Shown in pieces: positions 24,300 through 31,861 of a stretch of DNA of 64,000 nucleotides. This DNA is from Novosphingobium guangzhouense. Its GTDB lineage: Bacteria; Pseudomonadota; Alphaproteobacteria; Sphingomonadales; Sphingomonadaceae. A model generated the notes under the pieces. The model was given only the letters and a program-made list of their open reading frames with translations. It made no database searches and was not told the DNA's origin. How positions within the stretch are numbered: position 1 is the first letter of the stretch; each line of letters opens with the position of its first letter. The stretch lies in NCBI RefSeq assembly GCF_002896965.1, contig NZ_LYMM01000073.1, forward strand, positions 124,001-188,000, given 5' to 3'. The position numbers were made by a program, and so were the translations under genes.

Positions 24300-24688
24300 A
24301 ATGGCTTGTGAACCTGATCACCCCGTGGAAATCCGAACTGTTCGCCATGGTGGGCGTGCTCGCCGTATGCGGCGTCGGCGCGACGATCGCGGGCTATCTG
24401 CACATCCAGCGCCAGAATGATCAGCTGGCAGTGAAGGATCGCCAGATCGGCGACCTGTCCGAGGCGAACAAGGGCTGGTCTGCTTACGCGGCCAAGCAGA
24501 ACCAGCTTCGCGACCTCGAACAGAAGAACGTGCTCCTGCTCCAGGACAAGCTGGCGCTGATCGAGGGGCAGAACGTCGCCGCCGCCGCGCAACTCAAGGA
24601 ACTGGAGAACAGCAATGCGCAAGTACGCGAACTCATGGCTCGCCGCCTGCCTGATGACCTGCGCCGCCTGCTCGAACAGCAGAAGTGA
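24296..24688 (+). CDS. i-spanin (Rz-like)
   Basis: A 130-residue inner-membrane spanin: single N-terminal membrane helix (LFAMVGVLAVCGVGATIAGYL, within residues 15-36), then a periplasmic coiled-coil rich in Gln, Lys, Glu and Leu. The ATG at 24296 overlaps the holin stop; earlier in-frame starts are inside the holin gene. The outer-membrane spanin gene starts inside it in another frame, the classic nested Rz/Rz1 pattern. The pair fuses the two membranes at lysis. Confidence 0.85.
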   Translation: MKWLVNLITPWKSELFAMVGVLAVCGVGATIAGYLHIQRQNDQLAVKDRQIGDLSEANKGWSAYAAKQNQLRDLEQKNVLLLQDKLALIEGQNVAAAAQLKELENSNAQVRELMARRLPDDLRRLLEQQK

Positions 24689-24887
24689 GATCGCCTCGGC
24701 GCCACTCCCGGCCTATCAGGGCATCCCGGCCGGGCTGATGGAGCCTTGCACCGTGCAGGACGTGCCGCAGGAGACAGTAGCGTCGGTGATCGAAAGCCGG
24801 GGCATCTACATCAAGGCGTTCAACAAGTGCGCGGCCAAGGTGGATGCGATCCGGGAGCATGATGCTCAGGCGCGGAGATTGAAGTAG
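24615..24887 (+). CDS. o-spanin lipoprotein (Rz1-like), partly nested in Rz
   Basis: A 90-residue lipoprotein starting inside the Rz-like gene in a different frame. The signal is MRKYANSWLAACLMTC followed by AACSNS; the candidate lipobox is LAAC (Cys13) or CAAC (Cys19). The mature part has Pro residues (PLPAYQGIPAG), as Rz1 proteins do, and extends 199 bp beyond Rz. It pairs with the Rz-like protein. Confidence 0.82.
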   Translation: MRKYANSWLAACLMTCAACSNSRSEIASAPLPAYQGIPAGLMEPCTVQDVPQETVASVIESRGIYIKAFNKCAAKVDAIREHDAQARRLK

Positions 24888-24986
24888 GGTGCTGCGACGG
24901 CACCTCGAACAAAGTGACTGGGGATTGGCCTAAGCACCGCCGCAGCGGCCACGTCATAAACGGGCAATCGCAAACGAACAATCATC

Positions 24987-25088
24987 GTGACAGCATTTTA
25001 CATCGCCGCTCTGGCCAGCGCCGTGCTTCTTCGCTACGCTGCCCGTGCGACCCTGAATGAGCATCATGCGATGCCCTTCAAACACTAA
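24987..25088 (+). CDS. possible 33-residue membrane peptide
   Basis: GTG-initiated small frame encoding one hydrophobic segment (AFYIAALASAVLLRYAAR) and a His-rich tail, ending exactly at the strong terminator at 25089. There is no good ribosome binding site, so this is tentative; the composition is that of a single-pass peptide. It follows the spanin genes and could be an extra lysis or accessory peptide. Confidence 0.35.
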   Translation: MTAFYIAALASAVLLRYAARATLNEHHAMPFKH

Positions 25089-25121
25089 GGCCCGGACTTC
25101 TCCAGAGGTTCGGGCCTTTTT
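25089..25121 (+). terminator. intrinsic terminator of the late operon
   Basis: A 9-bp stem (25089-25097 with 25108-25116, one G-U) with a 10-nt loop, followed by TTTTT. It closes the plus-strand phage late operon after the lysis genes. The minus-strand gene that ends at 25131 converges on it. Confidence 0.9.
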
Positions 25122-25130
25122 GCGCCGCAT

Positions 25131-25388
25131 CTATTGCTCGACGCCCGCATGCTTAAGCATGCGCTTTACGTCATCCGGATCGCGAAGGTCGAAGAACGGG
25201 ACGCGCACGCGCTTATTTTGTCGCTCCACCAACTCTGCCATGCGATCCAGTAGCGACGGAAATATGTCGCGCAGTTGCACGAAATCAGAAAAATCTGCGC
25301 CCACCCTGCCCGACTGGTCATATCGGTATCGCGCCATGCGCATCAGGTCTTCGTCGCTGAGTGGGAGTGTCAGTTGATCGTCTGCCAT
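25131..25388 (-). CDS. hypothetical accessory prophage protein
   Basis: An 85-residue acidic, charged protein starting at ATG 25388 with AAAGG upstream on the minus strand; an in-frame start 14 codons earlier lacks a signal. It begins with MADDQLTLPLSDEDLMRMARY and ends in a KRMLKHAGVEQ helix. No family is recognised. It is divergent from the gene at 25465 and convergent on the late terminator, the position of many lysogeny or accessory genes. Confidence 0.6.
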   Translation of the reverse strand: MADDQLTLPLSDEDLMRMARYRYDQSGRVGADFSDFVQLRDIFPSLLDRMAELVERQNKRVRVPFFDLRDPDDVKRMLKHAGVEQ

Positions 25389-25464
25389 CGATAGGGCCTT
25401 TCGCGAATCAGTGAACCCTGCGCATAGCATGTTCCAGATTTGTTCTCATCTGGAGTTTCGCAAA

Positions 25465-25818
25465 ATGGTTCGGCGCTCAACGCCACAGCAGAGGATCGAC
25501 GACGCTGCATTCCCGATCCGAGTGAAGGTCTTTGCGCCGAACAAAGGGTACGGGGGGTTCGGCAACCTACTCAACGACATGATATACTGGTTGCAGGACA
25601 ACCTGCCACGAGGCGACTTCGGCCAATATCATGGCCGATCGCCAGGCATTCGGGAAAGCACCGGTTTCTACTTTCGCACTCTCGAAGACGCGCAACGCTT
25701 CTTGGCGGCCTTTCCCTCGCTCGAACTGGCCGATGGGGTATCGTCGTCGAGTTACACCAGCCCGGCGTTGCCGTCCGGAGGGGCGCCCCGCAGCTTCGGA
25801 GCGGAGCCGAGCGGTTAG
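25465..25818 (+). CDS. hypothetical accessory prophage protein
   Basis: A 117-residue protein. The conserved-looking core FPIRVKVFAPNKGYGG and FGNLLNDMIYWLQDNLPRGDFGQYHGR is reminiscent of small phage-encoded proteins of unknown function in alphaproteobacterial prophages; the C-terminus is Ser/Gly-rich and probably disordered. The ATG at 25465 is chosen because upstream starts have no ribosome binding site. It is divergent from the gene at 25131. Confidence 0.6.
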   Translation: MVRRSTPQQRIDDAAFPIRVKVFAPNKGYGGFGNLLNDMIYWLQDNLPRGDFGQYHGRSPGIRESTGFYFRTLEDAQRFLAAFPSLELADGVSSSSYTSPALPSGGAPRSFGAEPSG

Positions 25819-25951
25819 ACATTGCCCATCGGACGCCGCAGGAATGCGTAGGGTGTTTCGGGTAGGTTAGACGTCACAGGCCCGCAGTTTTCTGCAAATC
25901 GCGAAGCCCGGCTCGGAATTACATATAGCGTTCCCTTTTTCACGCGCTAAG

Positions 25952-25984
25952 ACACCAAGGTGTTGTTCCCGAATGAACTTCGGG
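25952..25984 (+). promoter_or_regulatory. inverted repeats upstream of the AIPR gene
   Basis: Two short inverted repeats lie in the 188-bp gap before the AIPR gene: ACACC-AA-GGTGT at 25952-25963 and CCCGAA-TGAAC-TTCGGG at 25968-25984, the second ending 22 bp before the ATG. They may be regulator-binding sites or a leader hairpin. The flanking sequence from about 25915 is AT-rich enough for a promoter. Confidence 0.35.
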
Positions 25985-26006
25985 GAGCGAGAAGGCGGGG
26001 GTTTGA

Positions 26007-27722
26007 ATGACACAGTTGCGGGTAAAACAGCTTACGAAGCATCTGGCAGATCGCTACGAGCCTCATTTGGACCTATCGGATATCAAACCGAGCGACCCGC
26101 AAAGGATGGATAAGGTCCTTTCACGTTGTCTCGCCGCCCATGCGATCTTCATGCGGACGGACTGTTCGCCCGAAGAGGCGGCTCGTTCGGTTTGGGATGG
26201 ATCGGACGACAATGGCATCGATGCAGTGTTCGCTGATCACAGCGACGATCGCCTGATAATCGTCCAAGCCAAATTCATAAAAGCAGGCACCGGCGAACCG
26301 GACGCAGACGAGGTGGGTACGTTCGCCGACGGTGTGCGTGACATCATCGAGGAGAACACGGAGAACTTCGCTGCCCGTTTGCACTCGAAGCTTGTTGACG
26401 CTGCAAATGTGATTTTAACCCCAGGTTGCACTATTGAAATTGTTCTGGTTTCAACAGGTAAAAGTGAACTAGCAAGGCACGCTACAGTCAAGTTGGACCG
26501 GATTTTAAGGGATTTGAATGGTGCTCCAGATCAAGAACCCTTAGCGGCAAAGCAAGTACTTGGGCTTGAGGAGGTTTATTCAAGCTTCCTTTCAAGTAAT
26601 ATTTCAGGCCGTATAACGGTAGATGCAACCATCACTGATTGGGCGCGCATTGCGCACCCTTACGCTGCATATTTCGGCGTCATCGATGGTTACCAGCTCA
26701 AGACTTGGTGGCTTGGGCATGGCAAGCGATTAGTCGCGAAGAATATCCGTCATTCGCTCGGCGATACTGACGTCAACGCTGGAATTGCGTCCACAGCAAC
26801 GTTTGAGCCCGAGAATTTCTGGTATTTCAATAATGGTATCACGTTGGTCGCTGACGAAGCGATCCGTGCGCCCGCTGCTGCGGCATCTCGCGCCGCGGGC
26901 AACTTCCAGTTCAAAGGCGCATCGATCGTGAATGGCGCGCAGACTGTGAGCACCCTAGCCGGCGTCCCCTCTGATGAAGAACTCGGCAAGGTCCGTGTCC
27001 CGATACGCGTCATCTTGCTGAAAGATGCGCCCTTAGGCTTTGGCACTGAAGTGACGCGTACTAATAATCTGCAGAATAGGGTTGAGGGCAGGGACTTCGC
27101 CGCCCAAGATCCCGAACAAATGCGGCTTCAAAAAGAGATGTCGGTAGAGGGCGTCGAATATCAAATATCGAGAAGTGAAGATGTGGTGAAATCACCGCAT
27201 GCTTGCGAACTTCTGGAAGCAACGACGGCGTTGGCTTGCGCGTCGGGAGATGCCGCCTTGGCTGTGCAAGTAAAAACCGGCATCGGTCGCTTTTTCAATG
27301 ACTTGAGCAGGGCGCCGTATAAAGCTGTCTTCAACGCGACCTTGAGCGGTGCTCGGACCTTCAATGCGATCTTGGTGCTTCGAGAAATCGACAAGTGGAT
27401 AGACAAAACGCGCGCGACCATCGGAAAGAGGAGCGGCTTTCCTTGGGGGGTGCTGATCCACGGCAACCGAGTTCTTGCCGCCGGGGTCTTCCAGAGGATA
27501 GGTGGAACCGTCTTAAATCAGCCGATTGAAGATTTTCGCGCAGTCCTTCCAAGCTTGGACGTCGCGATCCGCTGTCAAGAAGTTCACATCGCAATGGTAG
27601 AAATTCTCGAAGAAGATTTTCCCGGCAAGTTTCTGGCGATCCTTTTCAAGAGCCCCGTTTCAAGCAAGCAAGTTTTCGATCAGTCGCTTGCTAAACTGGC
27701 TGCTACCCCCGTGGCGGTTTGA
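26007..27722 (+). CDS. AIPR-family protein (abortive phage infection resistance)
   Basis: A 571-residue protein of the AIPR family. The core signature FWYFNNGIT (271-279) and IVNGAQTVSTLAG (from 307) is clear. The N-terminal part has a restriction-nuclease-like fold: DDNGIDAVFADH near 67-78 followed by LIIVQAKF at 83-90, fitting a PD-(D/E)xK site (Asp72, Gln/Lys 87-89). It is expected to cleave nucleic acid when triggered by phage. Part of the gene (about 26400-26700) is clearly richer in A and T than its neighbours, a sign of recent transfer. It sits alone between small accessory genes at the tRNA end of the prophage, a typical site for anti-phage cargo. Function in defence is inferred from the family. 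Confidence 0.85.
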   Translation: MTQLRVKQLTKHLADRYEPHLDLSDIKPSDPQRMDKVLSRCLAAHAIFMRTDCSPEEAARSVWDGSDDNGIDAVFADHSDDRLIIVQAKFIKAGTGEPDADEVGTFADGVRDIIEENTENFAARLHSKLVDAANVILTPGCTIEIVLVSTGKSELARHATVKLDRILRDLNGAPDQEPLAAKQVLGLEEVYSSFLSSNISGRITVDATITDWARIAHPYAAYFGVIDGYQLKTWWLGHGKRLVAKNIRHSLGDTDVNAGIASTATFEPENFWYFNNGITLVADEAIRAPAAAASRAAGNFQFKGASIVNGAQTVSTLAGVPSDEELGKVRVPIRVILLKDAPLGFGTEVTRTNNLQNRVEGRDFAAQDPEQMRLQKEMSVEGVEYQISRSEDVVKSPHACELLEATTALACASGDAALAVQVKTGIGRFFNDLSRAPYKAVFNATLSGARTFNAILVLREIDKWIDKTRATIGKRSGFPWGVLIHGNRVLAAGVFQRIGGTVLNQPIEDFRAVLPSLDVAIRCQEVHIAMVEILEEDFPGKFLAILFKSPVSSKQVFDQSLAKLAATPVAV

Positions 27723-27852
27723 TCTTAGGAATGGGGGTTGGCCTACGTTAAACAGCGTGGGCCATCTGCTCTCTCATGGAACGGTTGGATCTGGTCCAAG
27801 CCAGAACTCTCCTCCGCTACCATTGCCGTTCGACCCATGGTATCTTTCTGTC

Positions 27853-28113
27853 ATGCAACGGCCCCTGATGGAACGCATCGCCCGCGCGCTCTGCACGCAT
27901 GACGGCAATCCTCCCAACGCCACAATGAATGGTAAGCCGCTTTGGTGCGACTACCTGCCAGAAGCACAGGTGGTGTTGCTGGCGATCCGAGAACCCAATG
28001 ATGACATGGTCGATGCAGGAATAGGCACTGGGGTAGAGCGGCCGGTGCGTCTCGACATCTCACCGCGAAGCGCGTGGGAGGCGATGATAGACGCAGCTCT
28101 TGATGGCCGCTGA
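27853..28113 (+). CDS. small conserved phage-type protein
   Basis: An 86-residue protein starting at ATG 27853 (MQRPLMERIARALCTHDG); in-frame codons upstream extend through a Pro/Leu-rich stretch with no start signal. The pattern MERIARALC...DYLPEAQVVLLAIREP...AWEAMIDAAL recurs in small proteins of sphingomonad phages and their hosts. No function is known. It is the last plus-strand gene before the tRNA. Confidence 0.65.
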   Translation: MQRPLMERIARALCTHDGNPPNATMNGKPLWCDYLPEAQVVLLAIREPNDDMVDAGIGTGVERPVRLDISPRSAWEAMIDAALDGR

Positions 28114-28242
28114 GTGTGTCAGATATTGTGACACGATTGTGCCTTGATGTGCCGAACCTTGCCGCTTTGTTCCGCTCGGGCTTGACGGATGGTCCGCCCC
28201 GACATAGGCGAATTGCGCGGAAACGCTGGCCTTCAATGGCGC

Positions 28243-28318
<76 letters not shown>

Positions 28319-28439
28319 GTCGAATACGCATTACCCTTATTTTTCATTGCTTTATCCATCGATATGGAGGAAGCCTTAGGAGCGCTTATCGGACCCTAGA
28401 GGCCCTAAAAGGGGCACTTCCCGCACCCGTGGGGACTGG

Positions 28440-28660
28440 GGGGAGGTTTGTTCAGACATCGGAATCGTCCGGGGAGTGTCCGTCTTCGTCTCCCAGAGGT
28501 GCAGGCGGGTACCATTGATCTGCTTGGGCTCCGCCGTCAGCAGTTCGTTGCGGCGACATCCGGTAGCCATCGCGACCTTGATTAAGGCCTCCGCAACGAC
28601 ACGCTGCGCCTCTGTAAGCTCCCCTGCGAGGAAGAAGGAACCAGCGGGCGAGCTGATCAA
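28440..28660 (-). pseudogene. tyrosine integrase fragment
   Basis: A frame on the minus strand contains part of the catalytic domain of a phage-type tyrosine recombinase: EALIKVAMATGCRRNELLTA, with the catalytic Arg of box I in TGCRRNELL, followed by WETKTDTPRTIPMSEQ, the usual strand region after it. The N-terminal domains and the HxxR and Tyr motifs of box II are absent; the frame runs into unrelated sequence on both sides. The fragment follows the tailspike stop directly, so deletion or recombination has removed most of the gene. Confidence 0.7.
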
Positions 28661-28673
28661 TTGCGGATGCGCC

Positions 28674-31328
28674 TCACGTCCGCCTGCGGACGAGGACGCG
28701 GTAGGTCGCGTTAGGCAAGGTGGCATCTGTCGAGGAGACGTTCTGTATTCGCATCCTCACATTCCCAGCCGTGTTAAGCCTTGCACTCGTGACAATGCTG
28801 TCCCCCAAATCAACACTGATCGAAGCGCCTTCGAGGTAATCCGATATGGACGAGCCCGTGACGGGAATATTCAAGTAAACCGCGCTGTTGGCCGCCAACG
28901 TCCCGATAGAGGTTGTAAGGGCCCCCGCCATGTACCCGAGTACGAAGGAGGTTCTGGGCCGCCAATCTGTGCCCTCCACATTCCCGTCACCGCTCGTCAG
29001 GCGCTCCCAACCGACCGTGACGTTCCCTAGTGCGTCCGGGACGTTCCGGCCACTCCCTACGCTTTCCACGAACTGTCCTGCCGCGAAAAATCCCACAGAC
29101 GGCATCGTCTGGGATGCCTTCAAGAAGGCGCTGTCGGGCACCGCTGAAACCCTCTTATACGTCGTCGGATCGCTAGGATTCGAGCCATAGAAGTAGTGAT
29201 CGTTTCCAGCGGGGAAAGATACGCTGCCGATACCCTTTTGGGTTCCGCCGCTCCAGTCGTACCAATATCCATTACGCTCCACCTTTGCAGCGGAGACGGC
29301 ACCCGATGCTGAGTTTACGGCCACCGGCCTCCGGCAATTGAAGAAGTCATTCTGCTCTACCACAGCCCCCACGAAGTTGCGCACGTGGACGCCACTTCCT
29401 GTCACAGCCGATGCCGCAGTGCTCGCCCATTGTCCGGTCGCCGCCGAGTGGTCCGCATCTTCGCAATTGGGATCAATATCGAATAGGTTGTCCCGTATGA
29501 TGACGCTCCCGGTCAACAGGGAGGCCATATAGAGATGCACGCCACCCAATACCCTGCGGACCTGATTTCCCGAAAAGCGTACTTGCTCCAACCGGCGCTT
29601 GGGGGCCGCGTCAAAGGCATACGAAACGCCTTCGAAAATATTCCCCGTCACGTCCATATTTCGCACGTCTCCCACAACGCGCACGCCCCGGAAATTGCGC
29701 AGGAGCGTCACAATCGAGGGGTCGATTGCGCCCGTATTGTTCCACAACGCACCGAATCCAGCCGCCGAGAAATTACCGTTCGGGGTTAGCGTTTGTCGAA
29801 AGACGTTACCGTTGATGGTGATGCCACTGCTGGGGGGCTTAGGCAGGGCAGCGCCGTACTGATTGATGTACGGGGCGTCTGTCTGAATAACCTGACCCGC
29901 CAGTTCCCCTTCATATACGGACCAACTGCCCTCGGATGCGCCCAAAGCCTCGTCGCCATTCAGGTAAATCCCGTATGCCTGCGATCCGCCGCCCCAGGCG
30001 GTCGGATTTATCCCATCGGTAAACGTGTTCCCACTGATGACGACACTATAACGAGCCCCATAACCCTCGTCGTAGCCGGGAGTGGCATCGACGCCAAAGT
30101 GAACTCCGTAGCCGTAGAAGAACCGGAGGGTATTTCCGATCACGACGGCGTTGCGTGCGCCCAGAATCTTGATGCCGAAGCTCTTCCGTACGACGTTGCC
30201 GATAATCCGAATTTCCGGGTCGTACACGCCGGGACTTCCCGGCACGTGGACGGCAATGGCATCGTCTCCGCACTCTTCAACCACATTGCCGGAGATATAA
30301 ACCCGCTTGCTTCCGGTCATGTTAATACCATCACGGCGAGTCTTCAGGCAGACGCAGTTGGTAACTGAGACGCGCTGGGCGACCCCCGTGATCGCCATGT
30401 TGCGGGCATAAAGGGTTTCGACGTTATCGAGGACAATGTCGTCAAAACCTGTCCCCAGATTGATGAGCTTGTTGCCTCCCAACGTGGGGTTGCGGTCTCC
30501 GTAGCCCCATACCGTCAGATTGGCGATGTGGGCGCGGCCCCCGGTCTCCCCGGTGTCGTTCCGTGCGATGACATCGAAAAGGTCGGCCCCTGCCTTGAGG
30601 GTCGTGACGCCCTTCCCTTCTCCAATCAAAGAAACCTTGGGGTAGATGCGGAAGGTCGTGTTGATGGAGTAGGTGCCACCGCGAAGGCGCACCGTGCCCC
30701 CTCCCTTGGCGCGAAGGAAATCCCGTACAGCGGCAAGCGCCGGGAGGTCATCCGAAACACCGTCCCTTTTTGCACCGAATTGCTCGGGACAGGCTGTGCC
30801 AGTATAGGCTAGTTCGAACCACTGCCCCGCAGCATCGCACACTTTGCCTGCGTGCGCGGGTTCCTGAGCGGCTCGCACATATTCCGCCGCCCCTCCATCA
30901 GCTTCGCTCGCAAAGGCTCGAAGCGAAATACCCGTTGCCACCATCGGGACTGTGACCGCCTCTACGGCAGCCTTGGTCGCATAGGCGATGCCCCGGACCA
31001 TTAGTTCATCGTTGAGGCCCTCGACGGTCTCAAGAGGCTGAGTGCCCGTATGCGTCTCACGACGCTGCACCTCATCTTTGGCGGCTTGGAGCTGCAAGAG
31101 ATTCACCTCTCCGGCGTCTCCCTTTGGGCCTTGTTCTCCCTGAATGCCTTGTTCGCCCTGGAGACCTTGGATGCCTTGGATGCCCTGCTCGCCTTGGATG
31201 CCCTGCTCGCCTTGGATTCCCGGCTCTCCCTTCAATGACGAATCGGATGGCAACAACTGCCCGGTACAACCCGATGCCGGCCAGTAACGGCTGCGGCAGC
31301 TGACGTATTCATAACTCTCTGCGGACAT
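28674..31328 (-). CDS. tailspike with collagen-like repeats and beta-helix
   Basis: An 884-residue virion-type protein. The ATG at 31328 has a perfect AAGGAGG seven bases upstream; a farther in-frame start lacks one. After a short head with SCRSRYWPASGCTG, residues about 31-75 are collagen-like Gly-x-y repeats (GIQGEQ units). A shaft follows with a pectate-lyase-type beta-helix entry FGAKRDGVSDDLPALAAV near 185-205, then GGGTVRLRGGTYSI and many ISGNV-type parallel beta-helix coils to about residue 640, and a beta-rich C-terminal end. This is the build of a polysaccharide-cleaving or -binding tailspike. The collagen part probably aligns the trimer. It is intact though isolated from other phage genes. 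Confidence 0.85.
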   Translation of the reverse strand: MSAESYEYVSCRSRYWPASGCTGQLLPSDSSLKGEPGIQGEQGIQGEQGIQGIQGLQGEQGIQGEQGPKGDAGEVNLLQLQAAKDEVQRRETHTGTQPLETVEGLNDELMVRGIAYATKAAVEAVTVPMVATGISLRAFASEADGGAAEYVRAAQEPAHAGKVCDAAGQWFELAYTGTACPEQFGAKRDGVSDDLPALAAVRDFLRAKGGGTVRLRGGTYSINTTFRIYPKVSLIGEGKGVTTLKAGADLFDVIARNDTGETGGRAHIANLTVWGYGDRNPTLGGNKLINLGTGFDDIVLDNVETLYARNMAITGVAQRVSVTNCVCLKTRRDGINMTGSKRVYISGNVVEECGDDAIAVHVPGSPGVYDPEIRIIGNVVRKSFGIKILGARNAVVIGNTLRFFYGYGVHFGVDATPGYDEGYGARYSVVISGNTFTDGINPTAWGGGSQAYGIYLNGDEALGASEGSWSVYEGELAGQVIQTDAPYINQYGAALPKPPSSGITINGNVFRQTLTPNGNFSAAGFGALWNNTGAIDPSIVTLLRNFRGVRVVGDVRNMDVTGNIFEGVSYAFDAAPKRRLEQVRFSGNQVRRVLGGVHLYMASLLTGSVIIRDNLFDIDPNCEDADHSAATGQWASTAASAVTGSGVHVRNFVGAVVEQNDFFNCRRPVAVNSASGAVSAAKVERNGYWYDWSGGTQKGIGSVSFPAGNDHYFYGSNPSDPTTYKRVSAVPDSAFLKASQTMPSVGFFAAGQFVESVGSGRNVPDALGNVTVGWERLTSGDGNVEGTDWRPRTSFVLGYMAGALTTSIGTLAANSAVYLNIPVTGSSISDYLEGASISVDLGDSIVTSARLNTAGNVRMRIQNVSSTDATLPNATYRVLVRRRT

Positions 31329-31861
31329 TCTTAGACCTCCTTGAGAAATCCGGGTGTCTATGATCAGTATGAATTCGGCGAATTTCTGCCGCATCGGCCA
31401 CCTTCAACACCGGCCAGCCCCCCGATCGCTGCAGCCCGAACCGCTTGCGTGGAGAAAACGCGCCTCTCCTTCAGCTGACGTCGGTGCCCTTTGGGAAAAA
31501 TAAAGCAGAAGGCCCAGCATTAGGGTCGATCAGGAAAACCCCTGCTTTCCTGTGTCCCAATGCTCAATGTGCGCTTCACTTAGAAGATGGGAAACGAAGC
31601 GCCAGATTACTGATCATAAGACGGGAAATTTACGTCTCTGCCTAAACGCATGCACACTCGGTTGCATGAAAGCGCCACGCCTGATGGGCGACGGCAAGAC
31701 GGTTAATTCCCGTTATGTTCTCATCGAAAATCCAACAAGTCCATAGGGAAAATCTCGGATCATCGCGGAGAAGTCCTTCGGCACACAAGGGGACTGTCCC
31801 ATGAACCATGACATGCCTGCCAGCTAACCGCAGCCCTCATGCCGCATCAAAACTTGGCATG
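31329..31861. other. 533-bp region without a recognisable gene
   Basis: Between the tailspike start and the MFS gene stop there is no frame with plausible codon use and ribosome site; the short frames seen are random. The sequence is more AT-rich than the chromosome beyond it. It includes the upstream signals of the tailspike on the minus strand and possibly the scar of element decay. No strong hairpin with a T-run and no copy of the tRNA 3' end was found by eye. Confidence 0.6.

Larger units (their letters stand above)
1..28242. mobile_element. siphovirus-type prophage (right-hand part, left end outside window)
   Basis: A nearly continuous plus-strand run follows the classic order replication, packaging, head, connector, tail, fibre, lysis, accessory genes. 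The HNH-TerS-TerL-portal-ClpP-capsid series and a tape measure followed by tail-tip proteins indicate a long non-contractile-tailed phage; no sheath or contractile baseplate gene is seen. No integrase, repressor or excisionase gene is visible, and the first gene is cut by the window edge, so the element extends leftwards. The right limit is set at the tRNA-Thr gene by inference, because phage-like small genes stop just before it. No att repeat could be paired inside the window. All structural genes look open, so the element may still be functional. Confidence 0.9.
28319..31328. mobile_element. remnant of a second integrative element next to tRNA-Thr
   Basis: The 3' flank of the tRNA holds only a truncated integrase piece and a complete tailspike gene, both on the minus strand. 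An integrase directly beyond a tRNA 3' end is the standard mark of an integrated element; everything else expected of a phage has been lost. The outer boundary is not defined: the next 530 bp contain no gene and no visible repeat of the tRNA end. Confidence 0.55.

Noticed and set aside
29535..30368. Plus-strand frames opposite the tailspike
   Set aside because: The minus strand has a continuous beta-helix protein with ideal ribosome site; opposite frames are fragmented.
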